Source of the DNA: Brugia malayi
Taxonomy: Eukaryota; Nematoda; Chromadorea; Rhabditida; Onchocercidae
DNA length: 64,000 nucleotides
Direction of reading: 5' to 3'
Assembly: GCF_000002995.4 (NCBI RefSeq)
Contig: NW_025062475.1
Location: forward strand, 10,792,187 to 10,856,186
Shown: positions 14,001 to 25,900 of the stretch, piece after piece
How the letters are laid out: every line of letters starts with the position of its first letter
How positions within the stretch are numbered: position 1 is the first letter of the stretch
Made by a program: the position numbers and the translations under genes
The notes under the pieces: generated by a model
Told to the model about the DNA's origin: nothing
The model's database searches: none
What the model saw: only the letters and a program-made list of their open reading frames with translations

Positions 14001-16091
14001 CCAACTGAAAAAATCAATATCTATGTTAAAAAGTTACTATTGCACACACGTTCGAAATGATACCACATGTGGCATATTGATCGTTCGATTTCTTTTCTGA
14101 AATATGAAAGGTCGATTAAATATCAGAATTCCATGACATCAGTACAACGTTAATCTGTTCTCATAATGGAATATTACTGCATGCAATTCAAGTTTGATAT
14201 GAATAATAATATGCTGATGCATAAAATAAGTTTGGAATTAAAAATTTTGGTTTTTATGCAAAGCAATGATAAACATCGCTATGAATGTATTCCAGAATTG
14301 AATGACAAAAATGACATAAATTTACCTGCAATTAACCGCCTGCTTTTGCATACTGAGTTATATTGTCGTCTGAAACTTCTACTTTTCATGGATTGTAAGA
14401 GATATTTTATCACAATATCACTTTTGGAGTTTTTGGAATGCAACACACCTTATTTTTAAATTCTTTTCAGAATGAATATTCGAATTAGTTCCGGAATGAG
14501 AATCTAGTTCAGTGAGATTTTCCAATATTCCAGAAAACTCAAAATCTTTACCACCATCATTATCTTCAGATCCTTGTCCTAAGGAACTGTGCTGCAATTA
14601 ATCCAATTCTTCAAAGATCAGCAGAAAATGGTTAAGGTTTTTCATAGTTTTTTAATATCATTCATGCTATTTTAAAACTCAAATTGTCCAGCGAATGAAT
14701 TACCTTATCATTGATGAACTTAGCTCCAGCAAAAACTTTCGTTCGCTTTACTATAATGAACGGTTTCTTACAATGATTCGAATACAGGCCATCAATCCGT
14801 TTAAACGGCTTCCCTAGGTTCTCATCAACTTTTTCAGATTTACTTTTCTGAACTTCTCCGTCGACCAAATCAACTTTATCACTCAGCTTAAATGATTTGT
14901 GCAGTGAGAAACCATCATCAGACGTCCCAATCTTCTGTTTCCAAATTGATGATTTCTTGGATTTGCATATTTTCGAAGCAACCCTTAAGCACTTTCCTTT
15001 AGTCATCAAAATAATTAAATATAAATATCACACAAATCTCTAGAGCAGACGAAAGAATCTAGTGCTGATTTTTATTTGTACAAGTTAGGAACTTACGAGA
15101 CTCTTCTTTTACAAGTTCTTGATACATCTATCAACGTTGATGGAAGCGTCGAAGGAAGTGATATTCGTGAGGCATCCAAATCTTTTGATTTGATATTTTC
15201 AGAATCTTCGTCGCTATCTTCTTTTTCAAATCCGAACTGAAATGACAAAATACGCTGAAACAATCAAACTACAAAATTTAGGATATCTGGAATTAAACTT
15301 CTACAAGTCAAACTCACTACCCTTGAATTTCTTCGAAACTCCTACTAATTTAAATGAATCATAGAAAAACCTACGAAAGACGAAATTTTCTATGAAATGA
15401 ATAATTATGAAAAAGAAGAAGGATAATGTAGATACAAAATAAGATTTATTTACCCTATTTAAATTATCGTCATAGTTAAAAACAGGAACCAGCTTAGCTT
15501 GCTGTAGCACCAATGATGAACGACTGCGCTTGTTCGGTGGTGGATTCAAGACAAATAGGTCTTCGAAATACCGCCGTCCCATCAATTTCGCTTTTCGTTT
15601 CGGCAAAATTCTTTTATTTGAAATATTTTCATTTCCTAAAAAAAGCTACCTGAAAACAGATTTACAACAAAAAGACCAAATAAAACATGAAACTGCATGA
15701 CATTAGAATGTCTCCATAACTTTATTTATTTCCCTCTTCGCCCTAAACTACTCAGAAATTTCCAGCCTCTGTTGAATACAGTAAATGATTGAAATCTTTG
15801 TCTTATTTGCCTGAAACACTCCCATTTAAATTGAAGAATCTATTTAGTTCCAAAACATCGAAATTTCACAACTCTGTGAAACTGCAAGATACAAAGATTC
15901 AAGTCAAAAGAAAAAAAGGAATGAGTTAATAACAAAAAATCCATTGAAGAAAATCATGACGTAATATTTATTGAAGCAAGAGAAGCACACAGTTAACCAA
16001 AAATTGGAATACCTTCGTCTTTCGCCATCAGGCTATCTGAAATTGCATTTTCAGATTTTTCATCCCATAACACATTTTTATTAATGAACAT
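11012..16091 (-). CDS. orc-1: Origin recognition complex subunit 1 (ORC1), AAA+ ATPase
   Basis: ORC1 is the ATP-binding subunit of the nuclear complex that marks replication origins and loads MCM with CDC6. Exons in order are 16091-16013, 15635-15454, 15236-15097, 14983-14704, 14591-14449, 13820-13631, 13307-13165, 12935-12857, 12518-12369, 12303-12184, 11865-11764, 11672-11558, 11392-11275 and 11129-11012. All phases close, giving 652 residues. Residues 1 to about 280 are charged and basic, low in recognisable domains. The AAA+ core has LPCRE, Walker A GVPGTGKT (about 326-333), Walker B IIVLVDE (about 406-412), sensor 1 IAIANT with LDLPER after it, and sensor-2 SGDLRKALDI. A winged-helix-like C-terminus follows. 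The N-terminal BAH domain of vertebrate ORC1 is not seen. The ATG is 2 nt after a ttttgcag acceptor, which suggests SL trans-splicing. Exon 4 uses a weak acceptor (gcttaag), the only in-phase choice. Confidence 0.93.
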
Positions 16092-16097
16092 TCCTGC
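16092..16097 (-). promoter_or_regulatory. Probable spliced-leader acceptor of ORC1
   Basis: The minus strand reads atttttgcag, then GA, then the ATG of ORC1. A splice acceptor directly before the first in-frame ATG, with no exon visible upstream, is typical of nematode SL trans-splicing. A cis-spliced noncoding exon is the alternative. Confidence 0.5.
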
Positions 16098-16834
16098 AAA
16101 AATATTTCTTCATAGCTTTTTTTAAATTAAAAAATTTCATATTTCTGCTTTAAGACTTTACAAATCTGAACATTAACAATGATGTTATTTGCGATAATTT
16201 CTCACTAACATTACTTTTCTTTAAATGCGCAAACCTAATCTGTGGATCAAACTTCTCGGAATAGAAGTATATTCAAATTGAACGAAATCACGGTACTACG
16301 CATAAGCTAAACTTTGCGTCTTTCCTGCTCTGAAAACAAAGCACTGACAATTGTTGCTCCAATACACAATAATCTTTGTCAACTTCTTATTAATATTTAC
16401 ATAATATACATTTCCTTTAAAATCTTTCTGAATCATTCCGCCATTTGTTAGCAATGGAATATCTTTACTATCTCTAAAAAACTATATCTCATACTTATTA
16501 TTATCAATCTTTACCATTCCTTCCACTACCTAGCATCTTTTTTCTATTAAAATTAACGCATAAATTCAATATCCCTTTAAAGATTTTATAAAAAATTAGT
16601 TAACATTCGCACAAGCGACATCACAGTCAAAAGAAACATCACATCTATTCAAAATATTACTGAAAATCTGCAAACTCATTCTTAACATCTCTCAATGTGC
16701 TTTTGGTATATCGCGGAGCAGAAAAATCTATGGGATTTTCCCATTCCCCATATTAAGTAATATAAATGAGAAAAAAAAGAAGAGACATTCACATTTATTC
16801 GCCTCCAACAATCCCCATTTTAGGCAGTAAATAA
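16098..16834. other. Upstream flank of ORC1
   Basis: No open reading frame of interest. It is richer in short pyrimidine runs than the surrounding DNA and should contain the ORC1 promoter, but I see no clear core element. Confidence 0.35.
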
Positions 16835-17176
16835 TCTCACGTGTTATCCCATCACGTAAAAACCTGCACTTATTAGCTTTTTACAAACAAATTCCATCAA
16901 GATCGAATCTTTTCGTATATTATGAACTTAAATAGTCTCACGTACTACTATCCCATCACGTAAAAACTTGCACTTATTAGCTTTTTACTAACAAATTCCA
17001 TCAAGATTGAATCTTTTCGTATATTATGAACTTAGATAGTCTCACGTACTACTATCCCATCACGTAAAAACTTGCACTTATTAGCTTTTTACTAACAAAT
17101 TCCATCAAGATCGAATCTTTTCGTATATTATGAACTTAGATAGTCTCACGTACTACTATCCTATCACGTAAAAACT
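16835..17176. repeat. 104-bp tandem repeat, about 3.3 copies
   Basis: The anchor atcacgtaaaaac recurs at 16851, 16955, 17059 and 17163, each exactly 104 bp apart. Units differ by only a few substitutions. Each unit carries ctcacgt, atcacgtaaaaac and ttattagctttttac. The array is noncoding and lies between ORC1 and the tRNA gene. Confidence 0.9.
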
Positions 17177-17459
17177 TCCACCTCCCTCCCAAAAAAAAAA
17201 AAACAAATTCCCAAAATCAATCCGAATTTAGTGTTAAAAATAGCTCACGTCCGTAGAATATGGCTCGGCCTATTCTTACTCTGAAATTTCTCGGCCCTTT
17301 CTCTGGTATGTCGCGGAGAGGCGGTGACTGTCAACTATAACTGTCAATTATTTCACATAATTGTCAACTATTTCATATTACCCTGAATATAGTCAATTAA
17401 TTCCTAAATATTTTACCTATACAATGTTTATAATTTAATAATTTGACTGTAAGCCTAAG

Positions 17460-17531
17460 GCCTCATTGGCTCAGGGGCAGAGCGTCTGTCTAGTAAACAG
17501 AAGGTCGCTGGTTCGATTCCAGCATGAGGCA
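17460..17531 (+). tRNA. tRNA-Thr (anticodon AGT)
   Basis: A complete intronless cloverleaf. The acceptor stem GCCTCAT pairs with ATGAGGC (17460-17466 with 17524-17530). The D arm contains the A box (TGGCTCAGGGG). The anticodon stem TCTGT/ACAGA encloses loop CTAGTAA, giving anticodon AGT at 17492-17494. The T arm has the B box GGTTCGATTCC at 17510-17520. A37 follows the anticodon. It reads Thr ACN codons, presumably as inosine at position 34. A T5 run at about 17564 can serve as Pol III terminator. It is the only RNA gene I find here. Confidence 0.93.
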
Positions 17532-17563
17532 TGGCATCTCTATCGTAAGGTGCGGTGCGCACG

Positions 17564-17568
17564 TTTTT
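17564..17568 (+). terminator. Pol III terminator of the tRNA gene
   Basis: The first run of five T residues downstream of the tRNA, about 33 nt after the acceptor stem. Confidence 0.5.
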
Positions 17569-19998
17569 CACGCATTAAATTTGTAAATAATGTACACAGG
17601 TCGTTTTCTACATATCTTTGAGCAGGTAGCAAGTAGATTTCCACTCTGTCTTTGAATATCTGAATTTTCTACTGTTTTTAAAATATTTTCCACTTTTTTT
17701 TTTTTCAATGGAATAAAATAGGAATGAACAAAAATTAATTAATTGTCATAACTCTTTTGTTGATAGTATTATTAAAATAGTCTTAACTATAAGCCAGCAA
17801 ATGTAAAATTTAATTTGATTAATACAAATTTACACTATTTATTTTAGTTTAAATTTATTATCATTCATTACTAATTTTCATTTATTTAATTCATCATTAC
17901 TCTTCCTTTGTCCATGCATTGTACTTTTTACTTTTGTCGATATCTCTCTGTTTATTCCTTAAAGTGATATAACTTTTTCATTTCAGTATAATTTGAGAAA
18001 TGTTTTTTTTTTCTTTTTTAAATTCAAGTTATTAAGTTAAAGTATAGGAATTTACATTGATATGTAATATTAGGAAACTTTCTCATCTACAATATATCTT
18101 TAAATAACGACTGATATTAAGTTTAATCAGTGTTTTTTATTGAATTGAAAAAATTTAATGTTTCCAAGTGTTATGATAAAGAAGGAAAGAAATCAAAAAC
18201 CTACTCTGTAAATACTCTGTAAAATATACTATCAGTATAAAATGAAAGACTTTTAAAAAATGATTTTTTTTTTTTTTTGGAGAAATAAGGAAATTGTACC
18301 GTGGCTGCGATTACGTTGAAATAAACAACGACGTATATAGAAAAATATTTTTAGTAATAACTAAATCTGAAAAAGAAATTTTGTACAAATATTGATCATC
18401 TAGTCATTGCTGAAATTCTTACGGTATTTTGTTAGCACTGAATACGTTACTGTGGAAAAATGCAAAATAATAAAAGCAACAAATTGATATTAAAGTAATA
18501 ATGACAGGTAGTGAAGTAAGAGAATTTAGAAGTACGTTAAGTGCATTAAATTACGTATGTTAACCTTTAGAATCGATTGATCATGAATAATAGTACATCT
18601 TTTATAAGTTTCAAATTTATCATTAAAAAAATTATAACGTATATATATAATCAAATAAAAAATTAGAAAAAAAAAAAAAAAAAAAACAGGACTAGAAATT
18701 AAAACTTTCTTCCGAAATTTTTCTAGAATAATTATAGACGAACCATGCAGAGTGCATAAATAAAAATCGAAGTTAAATACTTATTTCGGCAAACCATGGG
18801 CACAACTATGGGAAAATTTTAATACTAAGCACAATTGCAGGTAACTTAGAAAACAAAGTTTTTTTGTATTGTTTCGCTTTAAAAATCAAGATAAAATTTG
18901 AAAATTTATAAAAAAAAAATAAATAAATTCTATTAATGAATGAAATGACAAATTGGAAATTCTTAAAAGAAATTGAAAGAATGAATGATTTTTTATATTT
19001 AATAGCAATTTATCTCTGCAAAAAGATGCAATTTCCAAAATTTATAAAAACACTTATATTTGATGCTACTGTAATATTTTTAGAAAATTTGTGGATTAAA
19101 CTCAAGAAAATAACAGTTTACAAATTTTCAAATATATAAAATATAACATCGCATCGTAAAAAAAAGATCATTAATAAAATGTTGAAGAAAAAGAGAACAC
19201 AAACAGATTTCAAAAAATTTACAAAAATTATTTGAAAAAAAAAAAGAGCAGAAACAATTAGTTTTAATTAATTCGATACCTGATCACAAGAAAATGTACT
19301 CAACCTGTAGTTATAATTTGAAAAATAAATGTTTAATTGAAAATGTAGGAGCAATGAAAAAAGTAATAATTAAGGGAAAGAAATAAATATGAAAGTATGT
19401 TCGTTAATTGTAGCCTTTGTTATAAATGTATTATTTGTGACTTTTTGTTAAAAAGTGAATATCAAAGTTGTATGTTTTTCGTTTTCATTTCTGGTTTATT
19501 TCTTTGTAAAATAAAAATTATTTATCATTGATTGCATGTAGTACTTTAAATAAATGTAATTGAATTGAATTGAAATTTATTTTATTACACAAACAATTTT
19601 ACACGAAATTTAGCATTTTTTTTTCTTTCATTTTAACATATTTTGGTGAAAATTTCAAAGATTTTAATTTTTTGAAAATATTATGGCATAAAAATGTATT
19701 AGTGGGAAATGTTAAATTCATCATAGATAATGTTGAATAATTTCATTATGAAAGGCATACAAGTGATAAAAAAGAGATTGATAAAAAAAGTTTATCATTG
19801 TTATTACAAGATATTGTCATTCATAAAGGGAAGGCACTGATAAAGCTCAGTTTAAATTTTCGTAATCGAAAAGCAAATGTCATCTTCTTGTTTTTTCATT
19901 CTTAGCTTAATTTAAGCCAAAAAAAAAAAGAGTTGAAGAAAATATTGAAAATATTGAGGAAATATTGCTATAAACAAGTAAATGAAGTTTAAAAAAAT
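17569..19998. other. Spacer between tRNA-Thr and nuclear receptor 3' end
   Basis: AT-rich. The 67-codon + strand open frame at 18936-19139 is Lys/Ile/Phe/Asn-rich, has no splice context and looks like chance. The receptor 3' UTR should occupy the right end. Confidence 0.45.
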
Positions 19999-22900
19999 TT
20001 AAGGACAGAATGAAAATTCCGTGAAGTCCAATTTTGACGGACCAGGAAATCGTTGGGCGGTTTGTACAGCACCGGACATTAAAGGCGGTAATTGTACACC
20101 AGATGAAACAGCAAGTGATAGAGTTTCTTGTCCAATTCGTTGAAATCGGGTGAACATTTCGATCTAAAAATTTAATTATTAGTGAAATAATGAAAATAAA
20201 GTAGCAATGTAAGTCGAAAGAGTCAAAAATAATTGACTTTGAATTGTTGTGGTTAGTTAAAATGAATAAAACTCGCTAATGCCTGAAAAATCTGAATAAT
20301 AACTTTCAATGGTTCTCAATTTAAATCTGCGAAATGTATGGACACATGGAATGAATTTGCATATGGATTGAATTTATGACAAATAACTTGAGTAGATGCA
20401 TTGAATGATATTCAAAGTAATGAAATTTTGAAAAGCATCAAGAAGAACCCAAACTAACTTTTTTGTGAACTGAAAAGAAAAAGGCTTAGTTGTCAAATGT
20501 GAACAATTGCATGCATTCTGTTCGGTATTTAAACTTTATTTCTAGAAAAGAAATGAAAAATGGATTTCTGTGCGACATTTGCGCCTTTCAATATATTTTA
20601 TGAGAATAATTGAGAAGAAGCTGACTTGGGCAATAATTGTTTGTAGCTTTTTGGTGTGTGGTGGTGACGAATTGCAACAGTGATCTTTCAATGCACTTGT
20701 GATGGTACCACGTAATTTATCAACCGCTGCATCTGAGCTAAGTAACTCAGCACCACATTCTAGAATTTTGAACTTTGAAACTATGAAAGTCAAATTAATA
20801 ATGAAATAAAAAGACCAATTTGAATAACTAATAAAGTACACATCCAATAACAATCAGTTTAATGTTTTATTGTTATTGTATTTTTTATTCAAACAAAACA
20901 TTTGCATAGGAAATTAATTATTAATTTGATAATTGTTGTAAAAATGATTATTAACCTTTTGTATTGAGAAATTGTAAAGCAAGTAAAGCTGAAAAAGATG
21001 GTGGATCCCATTGTATTAGATGTTGAAATCGTTTTGCTTCTTCTTGTATTAAAGTAAAAAGTAATTTCAACGGTTGTGGTACTGCTGCTATATCCACCTC
21101 AATTTGTTCCATATGCAAGCTATTATTACCTTCAGTCCATCTGAAATTTTAACAGAATTTAAAAAAAAAAATTTTCCAAATATTACTGAAATTTGAAACA
21201 TATATGATAAGCTATTTAAATAATAAATAAATATGATAGAGATAGTAGTTAAATGATAAATGAAAAAAGATCGATGAGGAAAATTATGAATTGAGAGCAA
21301 TGAAGTTAAAAAATCATTTGAACACTTATTAAAAAGTATACAATTATTTATGGTTTTTTTTCCTACTTCTTTCTCTTTTCATTTTTTTTTTTTATTCCAT
21401 TCTATTAAAAAATTAGATTTTTATTATTTTTTTCGCTTATAAATTTTATTCAATTATCTATAACTTCTTGGTAATGCTAAATGAAAACAATAGAAATTCA
21501 ATTAAATTAATTTGATAAAAGATAACAATTTAACAATAAATGACCCATAGCAAAGTTTTAGTGCCAATAATGCAAAAAAATTGCATTCAATTAATTTAGT
21601 AATATCATTTTGAGAGATCTCCGTTGAATTTGGTATTTTTTCCACGAAAAGTAGCATAAAACGAAATTCTTCATCCATTGCGGACAATAATTGCTCTGTG
21701 CCACCATTCTAAAATAATAATTTGAATGAAATTGGTAAAGAAATATTTCAGAATGCATTTCATTTCATTGATTTACAAATTACTCATTGCATGACTCATC
21801 ATTAAAATTCACTAAACGATACGATATGACCACGTGAAAGACAAACATATAACGTTGGTGTAGGAATTGTTTTCGATTCCACATATGCTTTATTGATAAG
21901 TGTTAGCAGTGGTAGCGGTGGACTGGGTGGGTCGTCTGAATGTTGCACTTTTGTTTTTGACGGTAAACGACCTCGTCGCCCCGATAAGCTACCGTATCGA
22001 ACCACTGCAGGAAAAAAAAAAGATGAAAAAATGATTGCAATAATTTGAAGATGAGAAAAATAATTCAGATATAACTGATATGAAATTGCTTATCAATCTT
22101 TTGCTACATTCTTCACTGTTATCACTATTTATCACTAATACTATAATTCCTAGTGTCATTTGAGAAAAAAAAAAAAAACAAGAGAATTAAAGTTTAAATA
22201 ATTTTTATCAAATTATATTTTATATCAAATCTGATTATACCTCAATATTTTAAATGATAACACTGATAACTGTATGCAGATATTTGACTTAATTAACAGA
22301 AATAATAATTTTATTTACCTTCTTTAACCATACCAACTGCAATGCATTTCTGAAAACGACAGTATTGGCATCGACTACGAAATCGTTTATCAATGGTACA
22401 ATTTTTATTGCCTGTACATACATATTGTGCTTTTTTTTGAACTGTTCGCTAGAAAACTTTAGGTAAATTACAATTGTTAAAATTACAAATTAATTAAATT
22501 AAAAAAAAAAAAAAGGAGCTTAGTTTGATGTTGCAATGATTTGTTGAAAGATATTATCCACTCTAATCTAATGATTATAAATTACTGCTATCAATTGTGG
22601 AAGGATTAAGTCTCATAACAATTTAATTAGACTACAGATCATCCCATAGCTTATAGTGGATAATGATACCACAGTAGTCGCCAAATATGATCTCAATTTC
22701 TGCTTAGCTGATCTGTCGAAATACCTTGAAAAACCCTTTACATCCTTCACAGGTACGAGCTCCATAATGTTGACATACAGCACGATCGTTGCAAACAGCG
22801 CAAAGTTTATCGGATGATAATGATTCATTGACAGCAGGAATAGCTTGCAAACTCGATGGACCATTTCTGAATATATCGTTTACAGTACTCAAAATTTGCA

Positions 22901-25900
22901 TTTCATTTTAGGAGGATAGTAATTATTGATTGTAATAATAAAAGATGGCAGAAATGATCAGGAATCAATGATAGAACTCTAAATATTATGCATTACCATC
23001 TTATTATTATTTCTATAGTTTTTGTATCGATTTATACATTAATTAATTTTATAAAATAAGCTTTGAACTTGAAGACACCTTAAGGATTGCTGATTAACTC
23101 GATGATTTTCGGAAGCTATCGCTGTTGGCACTACAGTAGCATATGGAAATTGAAATGCAGTCGTTGAATGGTCTAAAAATTGATTGAAATTTGACTCTGT
23201 AATTTGATGAAATGTTTTTGATTGATTTATTTTTTCTTATTTCAAATGAAAATAGTCTTGTATGAGACAATACATCTTTAAAGCAGTAACAAACCAATTC
23301 GTTGATGAGCTGGCGGTGGTTGTGAATGTGTTGGATCAACAAAAGATGGTGTAGGAAATCCCGGAGTTGCAAATGATGATTGCATTAGTTCCGGTTGTTG
23401 ACTAGTTATTGATGGTCGAGGAAATTCGAATCTAAAATTCAATTGAACTTTGAAATTAATGCAATAAAATTAGTAATATAGCAGTGAAGGTAAAAATTTT
23501 TACAAATATAAAAGAACGAAAGAATTAATAGATGGAAAATAAGAAATTTGTTAGTTTTTCTTTACAAATAACTCAAAAACTAATTAATATGTGTAATTGA
23601 TAGAATAATTTCTACTTTCATTCAAATTAAACATTGAAATATGGCAATTAACTAATTGATTGATTGATTTATTGATTAATTGATCACATTCTTTATTCAA
23701 AAATCATACCTATCAATCAGTGTATGATCAAATGATATTTTCACAAAATTGTGGAAACTGTTGAAAATGATGTATGCTGACTACCGTATGCAACAAGCAA
23801 ACCTTTGTACACTCATAATGTATGCGTGTGTGTCTGTCTGTGTCTGTGTGTGTGTGTCATCGAGAATGGCATAGCAATGTAAGCTAAGCTACTGAACAGT
23901 TGCGATGCAATGGCGGAGTTGTCGACTAGCTTTGTTAATAAAAATAGAGGTTATATGAGGTCAGGAGAGGGTAGAGTTCGGTCACTAAGAGGTCACACAT
24001 TCAGCTTCTCTCTCATTACTGACTTCCATCTGCACTATGTATCATCTTTAAGTCTTTTAGATCATTGAATTTTTTTTTTGTTTTCAAAAGTAAAAAACTA
24101 ATAGCTTAGTAGTAAGCTTATTTTTGATCAAAATGCTAAGAATACTTATCTCTTTCAATTTTTTTTTTTTAAAAAAAAGTAGTTTACTAGAAATTATACT
24201 GAAAAGATCTTTTATACTATTATATATATTTGAAGTTATAAAAGAATTATTATTTACTATTATTTTTTTGAAAAATTAAATATTACATTCAGAAATGGTA
24301 AAATAAAAATTATAAAGAATATTTCCTAATTCATCATCTTTCAGAAAATATTTATAAAATCAATTTTAATTATAAATGCTAGAATAATTAGTAATTAGTT
24401 GATGTATAGTTTAATATTTAGAAACATTACATCACTACCTTATAGTTTTAAATTTTCTTTCTCATTTTTATTTTTATTTTTTTTAATCCAACAAGTTATT
24501 TTAATGTGACAATCAAACTATCATGAAAATATCACTCAGATCATTCATTTATTTAGCTCAAAATATCTTTTATTGATGTTATCATATCTTAATTAACCAG
24601 CAATATTTCAATAATACTACATTATTATATTTTATTTTTTAACAGTTAAATTTCATCTATTAATCTATTTAAGTAATTAGTGGTAGTGATTTTCACTATT
24701 CAAATTTCACTATTCAAACGGAATTTTTCATTGCCATTTTTTCTTTTTTTTTCATGAAATTATTAAAAATATCATAGAAAAAAGAAATATACCATAATTT
24801 TATATTATTTGTTAATTATTTAGAATACTAAAAAATGAAAAAAATCACTTGTTGAATGGAAAAAATAAAACATTTCTCATTATTTTATCGCTTGTATGAC
24901 ACAACAATTAAGTTTCTTTTATAAATCCAAAAAAGTAATATAAATTAATCAATTTTATAAACTGATTAATTTAACGATGTTTTGAATTTATACTGAACCT
25001 TAAAATGTTAAAAAAAATTGAAATAAATACAATCAGTTATGGTATTGTTTCTTTCTTTAATAAAATTAAAAAAGTATTTGATTGTTGCAAACAATTCAAA
25101 CTGTACTTTTTAGATAATTTGATAAGTATAGTTTAAGTTTAAGCTAGAAATTTTAAAACTTTGAAATTTATAAAAATATTTAGAGAAGAGAAAGCAATAG
25201 AAAATTTTCTAAATCAAAGTACTTTTCTGAAATAATTTTAGAAAAATCTAAGCGAAATCAAATCCAATATATTTCCTGAAAAGAGAAAGAGAAAGAGAAA
25301 GAAAAAGGGACTTAAAGAGAAGATTTGATGATAAGAATAGATGAATATGCAATCGAGGCTAACAATTCACAGTTCTATTTTATTCTCTTTTTCAATAAAT
25401 TGTATTCATACTAATTTTCGTATTCTTTTTCTCTTCAAATAAATATTTCTAATAGTTTGATAAGCTAACAGAGAAAATGAAAAATAAACGTTCAATATTT
25501 ATAATATAATCTATAATTTTAACTATTTTTTTCCTAATTAAGCGATTTAAATGATTTTTTTTTTGATTTTTTTTTTTTTAATTATAAATTTAGTTGCATA
25601 TTTCAGTTGCATAGATATTATTAAACTGGCGCAATTTGCAATTGAGATTTGCGCATCGTTGAAAGTTTAATGCTGTCTTTTAATATCTTAATTTTTCGTT
25701 ACTTTTTAATATTAATTTTAACTATTTTTTTCCTAATTAAGCGATTTAAATGATTTTTTTTTTTTTGGAAATATTCATGAATAATGCTGGTAATCAGTGA
25801 AATGTTTAGTTTAAGCTTACAATTTTAATTTGAAAAATTTTAAAAGAAGATGAAAGTTCTTTAAAGATGAATATAGATAGCATGTTGACCACAAAAATCT

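Noticed and set aside
1994..16091. ORC1 and the phosphatase as a nematode operon
   Set aside because: The intergenic distance is over 2.5 kb, far above the usual few hundred bp, and no downstream SL2-type context is visible.
18936..19139. 67-codon + strand open frame as a small gene
   Set aside because: Composition is what AT-rich DNA gives by chance (Lys, Ile, Phe, Asn), with no splice context or recognisable motif.
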